A stretch of 13,065 nucleotides of DNA from Lachnospiraceae bacterium (GTDB lineage: Bacteria; Bacillota; Clostridia; Lachnospirales; Lachnospiraceae): assembly GCA_016282215.1 (NCBI GenBank), contig JAEEKC010000096.1, positions 1 through 13,065 of the forward strand. The letters run 5' to 3'. This document shows, piece by piece, positions 5,984 through 12,170 of this stretch. The notes under the pieces are model-generated. The model had not been told where the DNA came from. It worked only from the letters and a program-made list of their open reading frames with translations, and did not search any database. The position numbers and the translations under genes were made by a program. Within the stretch, counting starts at the first letter, position 1; each line of letters opens with the position of its first letter.

Positions 5984-7375
5984 TTGACCAAAAGAGAGAT
6001 CGGAAAGTACATAATCGGACTCCGCAAGGGGGCAGCAGTCTGCATGGCAGCGCTGATGCTGTCTTTTTGCGTTTTGCCCGCAATGGCTGATACGGTGACG
6101 GAGATCAACACCTCTGCTCCACAGTCGGGAGATACCGGGGCAACGCCGGAGGTGAACCTTTCAACTCCGACAACGCAGAGCAGCAGGCCGGCGGCTCCGC
6201 AGGTATCTGCAGCCGTGCAGGCTGCCACGCAGGCCGTACAGGAAGGGACTGCTGCAGTTAAGGATGCCAAGAACGAAAAGAACAAAATGGAAACCGGTCT
6301 GCAGAAGGCCCAGGATATCAAAGAAGAGCTGGTCAAAGACCGGAATGAGATCAGTAATAAAGTCATGGAACTGGATGGACAGATGCAGGCGATCAATGAC
6401 AGCCTGCGGGATGTTCAGCTGCTTATAGACCAGAAAGAAGCGGAGTTGGAGGAAACCAGTGCGAGGCTGATCCAGGCAAGGCAGGATGCGGATGAGCAAT
6501 ATGAGAGCATGAAGGTCCGGATCAAGTTTATGTATGAAAAGGGCACGGTGGACTTTATCCAGATCCTGCTCGGAGCATCTTCCTTCAGTGAAATGCTGAA
6601 CAAGGCGGAGTATATCGAGCAGCTTTCTGCTTATGACCGCACACAGCTGGTGCGTTATGAGAAGACAAAAGAAGAGATGGCTGAACTTGAAGAGGTTTTA
6701 GGCGTACAGCAGGAAGTGCTGCAGCAGACCAAGGACGAAGTGACGGCAAGGCAGAAAGAGCTTTCCGGTCTGATGGATGAAAAAGCGGCTGAGCTGAGCA
6801 AGTATAATCAGGATATAGCAAATAAAGAGGCTGCGATCGAGGAATACGAAGCCATGATCGCAGAACAGGATGAAACGATCTCCGAGTTAGAGAAAGCAGC
6901 AGAGGCTGCAAAAAAGAAACAGCAGGAAGTTCTTGCAGCCGAGAGCCGCGCTTCTGTTTCCGGCAACAATATCGTGAAATACGGCGGCGGACAGTTCTGC
7001 TGGCCGGCACCTTCTTATACCAGGATCTCTGATGATTACGGCACGAGGATCCATCCGATCCTCGGTGTTGAGAAGTTCCACAATGGCGTGGATATGGCAG
7101 CGCCCTCTGGTTCTCCTATCCTGGCAGCGGCAGACGGATACGTAGTGGCAGCCGCTTACAGTTCCACCATGGGAAATTATATCATGATCGATCATGGCAG
7201 CGGCATCTATACGATCTATATGCATGCGTCAGCCCTGTATGTATCGGCTGATCAGAAGGTCAGCAAAGGCGATACCATCGGAGCGGTGGGATCTACAGGA
7301 CGATCCACCGGGGCACATCTGCATTTTTCCGTCCGCGTGAACGGCAGCTATGTCAGCCCGTGGAGTTACCTATAA
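5984..7375 (+). CDS. Secreted coiled-coil M23 murein endopeptidase (FtsEX partner)
   Basis: This 463-residue protein has a signal peptide (hydrophobic 16-32, likely cleavage after A35 in AMA-D). A low-complexity Thr/Ala/Gln linker follows to about 75, then long coiled coils (about 75-190 and 215-315). The C-terminal M23 (LytM) domain is at about 335-463. Zinc ligands of active M23 enzymes are present: H366 and D370 (HNGVD), with H445 and H447 in GAHLHF. The coiled-coil plus LytM layout is that of EnvC/CwlO-like proteins run by FtsEX. Unlike E. coli EnvC, whose LytM domain is degenerate, this one should cut peptide cross-links itself. The start is TTG 5984 with GAAAGG at 5971-5976; the next ATG would delete most of the signal peptide. 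It follows ftsX by 66 bp and is probably in the same operon. Confidence 0.9.
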   Translation: MTKREIGKYIIGLRKGAAVCMAALMLSFCVLPAMADTVTEINTSAPQSGDTGATPEVNLSTPTTQSSRPAAPQVSAAVQAATQAVQEGTAAVKDAKNEKNKMETGLQKAQDIKEELVKDRNEISNKVMELDGQMQAINDSLRDVQLLIDQKEAELEETSARLIQARQDADEQYESMKVRIKFMYEKGTVDFIQILLGASSFSEMLNKAEYIEQLSAYDRTQLVRYEKTKEEMAELEEVLGVQQEVLQQTKDEVTARQKELSGLMDEKAAELSKYNQDIANKEAAIEEYEAMIAEQDETISELEKAAEAAKKKQQEVLAAESRASVSGNNIVKYGGGQFCWPAPSYTRISDDYGTRIHPILGVEKFHNGVDMAAPSGSPILAAADGYVVAAAYSSTMGNYIMIDHGSGIYTIYMHASALYVSADQKVSKGDTIGAVGSTGRSTGAHLHFSVRVNGSYVSPWSYL

Positions 7376-7402
7376 ACAAACCAGTAATTGGAGGCAAATC
7401 CG

Positions 7403-8740
7403 TTGAGTGATTTTGAGGAGCAAAACACAATTTCAGATCAGCAATCGGAGCAGCAGCCGGATATTCAGGTGATAGACCTCTCAGTTTCAGAGAGTGTGGC
7501 GCCGGTTATGAAAGAAGAGACTCCGAAAAGGGGAAGGATCGGCATGCTGATCCTCGGTATCCTGATCGGAGCGCTGATCTCAAACCTGGTCGTACTGGCG
7601 ATGCTGAAAATAAAAGGTCCGCAGAAGTTAGTGGTACTTGGTGAAGATCTGCAGGACACAAAAAGCACGGTACTGACGAAGGATGTCAGCGAGAAGCTTT
7701 CGATCCTCGAGAAAACGATCCGGAAGTATTATATCGATGAAGTCAAAAATGAGGATATGGCAGACGGGTTATATGCCGGACTGCTGGGATCCATTGGCGA
7801 CAGATATGCTGATTATTACACGCAGGATGATATGAATTCCCTGATGGAAAAGACCACCGGTGTCTTTTACGGGATCGGCGCCTATGTGGGGATCGATGCA
7901 GACACGAATTATCCGAAACTGACCGGTATCATAGAAAATACGCCTGCGGAAAAAGCAGGACTGAAGGCGGAAGACATTCTGATCAAAGTGGATGATAAGA
8001 ATGTCCGCGGGATGGAACTGTCGGATGTGGTCTCCCTGATCAAAGGCGATGCCGGAACAGATGTGGTTCTGACGATCTATCGGAACGGTGTAACGGATTA
8101 TTTTGATGTTACCGTGACACGGGCCAAGGTGGAGTCGCCTACCGTGACTTATGAAATGAAGGAAGACAACATCGCCTACATTTATATTCACCAGTTCGAA
8201 AGCGTGACCAGCGATCAGTTTGCGGAAAAACTGCAGCAGGCAAGAGACGATCAGATGAAAGGTCTTATCATTGATCTTCGCAGCAATCCCGGTGGTACCA
8301 TGGGATCTGTGATCGAGGTTGCCAGGATGCTTTTGCCTAAGGGGATCATCGTATATACCGAGGATAAGTACGGAGATCGCAAGACATTTAAATGTGACGG
8401 GGATCATGAGATCGATGTGCCCATGGTGCTCCTGATCAATGAAAACAGTGCATCCGCGTCAGAGATCCTGGCCGGTGCCGTGAAGGATTACGGGATCGGT
8501 ACTCTGGTAGGCAAGAAAACCTTTGGAAAAGGAATCGTACAGAAGGTGTTCTATTTAAGTGACGGCAGCGGTCTGAAACTGACTATCAGCCACTACTATA
8601 CACCGAAGGGAAATGATATTCATGAAGTCGGGATCGAACCTGATGTGGAAGTGGATCTTGACGTAGACAAGTACCTGGATGAAGATATCGATACGCAGTA
8701 CGACAAGGCCATGGAAGTACTGAAAGAGAAGATGAAGTAG
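7403..8740 (+). CDS. S41 carboxy-terminal processing protease (CtpA/CtpB-like)
   Basis: This 445-residue protein has a short acidic cytoplasmic N-terminus, one TM anchor (about 50-75, RIGMLILGILIGALISNLVV) and a PDZ domain (about 110-195, VGIDADTN..AEKAGLKAEDILIKVDD). An S41 protease core follows, with the serine/lysine dyad in SASASE (S351 most likely) and TFGKG (K376, 25 residues later, the family spacing). It acts outside the membrane, trimming proteins at their C-termini. TTG 7403 is chosen because GGAGG lies at 7390-7394 with 8-nt spacing; the in-frame TTG at 7388 overlaps that site. B. subtilis also has a Ctp gene (ctpB) beside ftsEX. Here it may process the M23 protein or another envelope factor, though that is inference. 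Confidence 0.93.
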   Translation: MSDFEEQNTISDQQSEQQPDIQVIDLSVSESVAPVMKEETPKRGRIGMLILGILIGALISNLVVLAMLKIKGPQKLVVLGEDLQDTKSTVLTKDVSEKLSILEKTIRKYYIDEVKNEDMADGLYAGLLGSIGDRYADYYTQDDMNSLMEKTTGVFYGIGAYVGIDADTNYPKLTGIIENTPAEKAGLKAEDILIKVDDKNVRGMELSDVVSLIKGDAGTDVVLTIYRNGVTDYFDVTVTRAKVESPTVTYEMKEDNIAYIYIHQFESVTSDQFAEKLQQARDDQMKGLIIDLRSNPGGTMGSVIEVARMLLPKGIIVYTEDKYGDRKTFKCDGDHEIDVPMVLLINENSASASEILAGAVKDYGIGTLVGKKTFGKGIVQKVFYLSDGSGLKLTISHYYTPKGNDIHEVGIEPDVEVDLDVDKYLDEDIDTQYDKAMEVLKEKMK

Positions 8741-8742
8741 GG

Positions 8743-8812
8743 CAGTGTATACCGGTATGAAAAGACGAACCGGAAAATGACTGATCCATCAGAGTATTAC
8801 TGATTAATTAGG
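8743..8812 (+). repeat. Leader repeat, copy 3 (upstream of the GT14 gene)
   Basis: The gap after the S41 gene begins AGTGTATACCGGTATGAAAAGACG, as 8744-8767. It shares AGTGT and CCGGTATGAAAA with leader copy 4 and ends with the tail ATTACTGATTAATTAGGA at the ribosome binding site. CCGG (8752-8755) can pair with CCGG (8770-8773), and CTGA TCCA TCAG (8781-8792) forms a small hairpin. The middle is longer and more diverged than in copies 1 and 4. Confidence 0.5.
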
Positions 8813-8822
8813 ATTGCAAAAT

Positions 8823-9743
8823 ATGGAAAAACAGGCTTATCTGATCACAGCATACAAGGATTTCGACCAGCTCTATGAGCTGGCGAAATTTTTTTCACAA
8901 ACCGCTTACGTATTCATCCATGTGGATGAAAAAAGCAAGAGCATCACGGATGCACAGATGGAGATCTTAAACCGGCTGGAGGGATGCAGGGCTGTCCGTA
9001 GCTATTCCATCGCCTGGGGCAGCTTTCACCATGTGGAAGCGATATTGCAGTTGATGCTGATGGCGCTGATGAAAGAAGATGTGAGCTATCTGCATCTGCT
9101 CACGGGAGAGGATTTTCCGCTCTATTCTGCCGGGCAGCTTGATGCGCGTTTTTTGACTGATGAGCATATCTACCTGTCCTATATACCGCCGCAGGACCAG
9201 CCGCCGCAGGTGACGGTTCGGTACCGGTATAAGAATATCATGGCAAATAAAAATGTGAAGAACAAGGTACTCTGGAAGGTACAGGATCTGGCAGGAAAAG
9301 CCCAGGAAGCCATGGGATCGGTACGGGTTTCCATCGGTCCTTTTCCGGCAGACCGGATCTATAAAGGACTTGTTTACATTTCCATGCCGCGGGAAGCTGC
9401 AGCCTATGTGGTCAGGTTTATCTCTTCCGGAGACGGTGCTGCGTTCTGGGAAGACTTAAAGCACTGCCAGGTACCTGAGGAGTTTTTCTTCCAGACCATC
9501 TTTTTAAACAGCGATGAATGGAAGGAAAAAGTCATTGATCAGGAACTTCGGTTCATGGATTGGACCAAGGGCGACGGTTCCTCGCCGGCGTATCTGGGAG
9601 AACATGATTATAATGAGGTTATGCAGGCCAGGGAAGAGGGCTGCTGCTTTGCAAGGAAATTTCATCCCTATCAGTCAAAGACACTGCGGGAGAAGATTCG
9701 GAAGGAATTGCTATCCGTATCATCCGGGGATGCAGATACGTAA
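8823..9743 (+). CDS. GT14 family glycosyltransferase (core-2/I-branching enzyme-like)
   Basis: This 306-residue protein matches the Branch (GT14) family. It opens with AYLITAYKDFDQLYEL and VFIHVDEKS, followed by SIAWGSFHHVEAILQL and the signature SYLHLLTGEDFPL, which corresponds to the H-L-[ST]-G-x-D-x-P of eukaryotic beta-1,6-GlcNAc transferases. It has no TM segment or signal peptide, so it is presumably a cytoplasmic enzyme adding a sugar to a glycan precursor. Donor and acceptor are unknown, and no capsule or cell-wall cluster surrounds it. ATG 8823 is preferred over the in-frame TTG at 8814 because TTAGGA ends at 8813. A leader-type repeat precedes it. Confidence 0.82.
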   Translation: MEKQAYLITAYKDFDQLYELAKFFSQTAYVFIHVDEKSKSITDAQMEILNRLEGCRAVRSYSIAWGSFHHVEAILQLMLMALMKEDVSYLHLLTGEDFPLYSAGQLDARFLTDEHIYLSYIPPQDQPPQVTVRYRYKNIMANKNVKNKVLWKVQDLAGKAQEAMGSVRVSIGPFPADRIYKGLVYISMPREAAAYVVRFISSGDGAAFWEDLKHCQVPEEFFFQTIFLNSDEWKEKVIDQELRFMDWTKGDGSSPAYLGEHDYNEVMQAREEGCCFARKFHPYQSKTLREKIRKELLSVSSGDADT

Positions 9744-9825
9744 CAAGTTATTTGAAATATGGAAATATCCTGTCAAGTGAATGGGATTATCAGATCAAGG
9801 CAGGAAGGAAATACAGGAAACATAC

Positions 9826-10572
9826 ATGTCTGAAACGGAAACAGTGAATAAAAAAAAGATTTTTCTACAGGGCGTGCGTGACGGCATGCCCATTTGTATC
9901 GGATACTTTGCCGTTGCTTTTTCTCTGGGTATTGCGGCAAGAAATGCCGGTATCTCGGCTTTTCAGGGATTTTTGATGTCTCTTTTGAATAATGCATCTG
10001 CAGGCGAGTATGCGCTGATCACAACGATCGCTGCAGATGCGCCTTATCTTGAGGCAGTGATCATCACCCTGGTGGCAAATGCCAGGTATCTTTTGATGAG
10101 CACAGCGCTATCACAGCGCTTTTCGCCTGACACCCCCATGCTCCACAGGCTTTGCGTATCCTACGATATTACCGATGAACTGTTCGGAATTGCCATAGCA
10201 AGGGAAGGGGATGTGCAGCCGCTTTATTCCTATGGCGCTTTTTCGGTCGCCATTCCGGGCTGGGCCTTCGGCACAGCTTTCGGTATCATGATGGGAAACA
10301 TGCTGCCGCAAACAATCGTCAGTGCCTTGTCAGTTGCGCTGTACGGCATGTTCCTGGCGATCATCATTCCCCCGGCGAAAAAAGACAAGATTGTCGCCGT
10401 GCTGGTGCTGATCTCTTTTGCAGCTTCCTATATTGCATCCCGGCTTCCCGTGATCGGCGCCTGGTCGGAAGGAACAAGGATCATACTGCTGACCGTTGTG
10501 ATCGCCGGTGTGGCGGCGGTTTTGTTCCCAAGGAAAGAGGAAGCAGGCAGTAATGCGGGGGAATCTGAGTAG
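9826..10572 (+). CDS. azlC: AzlC family branched-chain amino acid exporter, large subunit
   Basis: The 248-residue membrane protein has the AzlC pattern: GVRDGMPICIGYFAVAFSLG near the N-terminus, then NNASAGEYALITTIA and the conserved ANARYLLMS segment. Several further hydrophobic helices follow. With AzlD it forms a two-component exporter of branched-chain amino acids (the B. subtilis pair confers azaleucine resistance). ATG 9826 has AGGA at 9815-9818. The in-frame ATG at 9781 would add 15 polar residues and lacks a good ribosome binding site. Most azlC genes abut or overlap azlD, but here 105 bp intervene, with a possible small ORF. Confidence 0.88.
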   Translation: MSETETVNKKKIFLQGVRDGMPICIGYFAVAFSLGIAARNAGISAFQGFLMSLLNNASAGEYALITTIAADAPYLEAVIITLVANARYLLMSTALSQRFSPDTPMLHRLCVSYDITDELFGIAIAREGDVQPLYSYGAFSVAIPGWAFGTAFGIMMGNMLPQTIVSALSVALYGMFLAIIIPPAKKDKIVAVLVLISFAASYIASRLPVIGAWSEGTRIILLTVVIAGVAAVLFPRKEEAGSNAGESE

Positions 10573-10681
10573 ACTGAAATATCGGATAATTGAGACGGAT
10601 CAGATACCGGAAATGAGAGCCGGGCGGGATATCGAAAAAAACAGGATTGAATATCGAAATAAGATAGGGAATCAACTATGA
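10553..10681 (+). CDS. Possible 42-codon ORF linking azlC and azlD
   Basis: An open frame begins at ATG 10553, inside the last codons of azlC in another frame. It runs without a stop across the whole azlC-azlD gap and ends at TGA 10679-10681, overlapping the azlD start as ATGA. The product would be basic and charged (RLKYRIIETDQIP... RIEYRNKIGNQL). A GAGG run lies 12 nt upstream of its start. The ATGA overlap suggests translational coupling. Against it, the codon use (ATA, AGA, CGA, CTA) is unlike the neighbours, and a chance frame of this length is not rare. The gap also repeats ATATCG three times (10579, 10629, 10651). I do not recognise the peptide. Confidence 0.3.
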   Translation: MRGNLSRLKYRIIETDQIPEMRAGRDIEKNRIEYRNKIGNQL

Positions 10682-10989
10682 CACACAATATCTACATTTA
10701 CATCATATTGGCCGGCGCTGTCAGCTATCTGCTGCGCATGATCCCGGTGACGCTTTTGAAAAAACCGATCAAAAACGTTTATATCCGCTCCTTTTTGTAT
10801 TACGTGCCTTACGTAACGCTGGCGGTTATGACCTTCCCGGCGATCCTGACAGCGACTGGATCTGTGACGGCCGGACTACTCGCACTGATCGTCGGTATTA
10901 TCCTTGCCTGGACCACCGGATCCCTGCCGCTGGTTGCGGCGGTATGTTGTATTGTGGCTTTTGCGGCAGGATACCTTCCGCTGTTGTAA
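10678..10989 (+). CDS. azlD: AzlD family branched-chain amino acid exporter, small subunit
   Basis: This 103-residue membrane protein is of normal AzlD length, with about three to four hydrophobic helices. The N-terminal pattern ILAGAVSYLLRMIPVTLL and the YVPYVTLAVMTFPAIL segment fit the family. It is the partner of AzlC in the inner-membrane exporter. ATG 10678 has an AGGG site at 10665-10668. The start overlaps the stop of the possible small ORF, so its translation may depend on ribosomes arriving from upstream. Confidence 0.86.
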   Translation: MTHNIYIYIILAGAVSYLLRMIPVTLLKKPIKNVYIRSFLYYVPYVTLAVMTFPAILTATGSVTAGLLALIVGIILAWTTGSLPLVAAVCCIVAFAAGYLPLL

Positions 10990-11015
10990 CGAGGGCAATT
11001 TTTTGGTAAACTATA

Positions 11016-11086
11016 TATTACTGATCAAGTAGTGTGAAGTCCGGTATGAAAATACGTAGCCAAACAACTGCTAATCAATTCGGAGG
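11016..11086 (+). repeat. Leader repeat, copy 4 with partial second tail
   Basis: ATTACTGATCAA (11017-11028) is the tail of one unit, and ACTGCTAATCAA (11067-11078) is the tail of the next, 50 bp later. The intervening 11029-11071 matches leader copy 1 at 36 of 43 positions. GTAGT pairs with ACTGC, keeping the outer stem by a T-G wobble. G-bulged CCG/TAT pairs with ATA/CG around a GAAA loop. CGGAGG (11081-11086) is the ribosome binding site of the next gene. Confidence 0.65.
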
Positions 11087-11093
11087 ATAAAGC

Positions 11094-11723
11094 ATGAGCG
11101 AAGAGAATAAAGAGATCATGACGACTGACAATGAGGCAGAAGAAACGTCTGTTGTTGCAGTAGAAGATGCCAGAACTGTTGACGGACAGCTGAGCGTTTC
11201 AGAGGATGGCAGGAGCGAAAAGGAGTTGCTGCAGGAACTGGTCGAGCTGCAGAAGAAAACGGCAAGCAGACAGCTTGTAGCAACGGTGGCAACCTGTACG
11301 CTGGCGGGGGCTTTTATCATTGCGCTGCTGATCGTAGTACCGAAGCTTTTGACCATGTCAGCAGAGATTTCGGCCATGGTGGCCAATACCGAGAAACTCG
11401 TCACGGAGGCAGATGAACTGATCGCCCAGACCGAGAAATCACTGACCGGGATCGATACCATGATCAGCAACGTAAATGACCTGGTAGTAGATAATACGGA
11501 AGCAGTTTCGGAGGCACTGAAGAATATTCAGGATATCGATATCGACCAGCTCAATGAAGCAATCCGCAACTTAAGTGATGCGGTGGAGCCGCTGGCAAAA
11601 CTCAATAACAATCTGTCCGGATTTTTCGGCGGTGTCGGCAGCGGCATCAGCAACGGGATCGGCGGTATCACAGAAGGCATCAGCAACGGGATCAGCGGGA
11701 TCACCGGAGGATCAGGAAACTAA
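11094..11723 (+). CDS. Membrane-anchored coiled-coil protein of unknown function
   Basis: I do not recognise this 209-residue protein. It has an acidic cytoplasmic N-terminus (1-60), a single TM segment (about 63-86, VATVATCTLAGAFIIALLIV) and a long helical region (about 90-175) with regular hydrophobic spacing and repeated small polar residues, probably a coiled coil. The Gly-rich tail contains two 11-residue repeats, ISNGIGGITEG and ISNGISGITGG. This suggests a scaffold or envelope protein whose helix stands off the membrane. ATG 11094 follows CGGAGG. The PaaI-like gene begins 8 bp after its stop, so the two are almost certainly co-transcribed. Confidence 0.75.
   Translation: MSEENKEIMTTDNEAEETSVVAVEDARTVDGQLSVSEDGRSEKELLQELVELQKKTASRQLVATVATCTLAGAFIIALLIVVPKLLTMSAEISAMVANTEKLVTEADELIAQTEKSLTGIDTMISNVNDLVVDNTEAVSEALKNIQDIDIDQLNEAIRNLSDAVEPLAKLNNNLSGFFGGVGSGISNGIGGITEGISNGISGITGGSGN
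11643..11708 (+). repeat. 33-bp in-frame tandem duplication
   Basis: 11643-11675 and 11676-11708 are tandem copies with four mismatches; the first 18 bases (GGCATCAGCAACGGGATC) are identical. The unit is 11 codons and encodes the Gly/Ile/Ser-rich tail repeats of the coiled-coil protein. Copy number may vary between strains. Confidence 0.8.
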
Positions 11724-11731
11724 GGGGAAAT

Positions 11732-12148
11732 ATGGGAACTTTTACATCCATCGAAGAAGCAAGAGATTTTTTTAAGGGGGACAGGTTTGCAACCGATAAC
11801 GGTATGCAGATCGATGCACTGTCAGAGGACAGCTGCATTTGCAGCATGGAGCTTGAACCGAAACACAGAAATGCCTTAGGCGGTGTTATGGGAGGCGTGA
11901 CATTTACGTTAGCAGATTTTGCATTTGCGGTGATACAGAATCATGTCCATAAATATTCCGTGGCACAGCAGGTGAATATCAATTATCTGTCGGCACCGAA
12001 AGGCAATCGGCTGATCGCAACGGCAAAGGTGAGAAAAAACGGACGCACCAGTACCATTGTCAATGTGGATGTGGTTGACGATACGGGGCGTGATATTGCG
12101 CAGTTCACAGGTACCGGCTATAAACTGCCGGCAGAAAAACAACAGTAA
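11732..12148 (+). CDS. PaaI-like hotdog-fold thioesterase
   Basis: This 138-residue single-hotdog protein has the PaaI/4HBT layout. HRNALGGVMGGVTFTLADFAFA (45-66) forms the central helix, with N47, GG and D62 in the positions used for acyl-CoA hydrolysis. A beta-sheet region VNINYLSAP...LIATAKVRKNGRTSTIVNVDV follows. The usual His of the H-G-G motif is Met53 here. Family members hydrolyse acyl- or aryl-CoA esters in the cytoplasm, but the substrate cannot be told. AAGGGG overlaps the previous stop. The SAH hydrolase gene starts 22 bp downstream. Confidence 0.88.
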   Translation: MGTFTSIEEARDFFKGDRFATDNGMQIDALSEDSCICSMELEPKHRNALGGVMGGVTFTLADFAFAVIQNHVHKYSVAQQVNINYLSAPKGNRLIATAKVRKNGRTSTIVNVDVVDDTGRDIAQFTGTGYKLPAEKQQ

Positions 12149-12170
12149 TTTCAAGAGAAAGGGGTATATC

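Noticed and set aside
9757..9803. A further leader-repeat copy between the GT14 gene and azlC (ATATGGAAAT...GTCAA...ATCAGATCAAGG)
   Set aside because: Only short matches with gaps in the middle; the similarity could be chance in AT-rich sequence.
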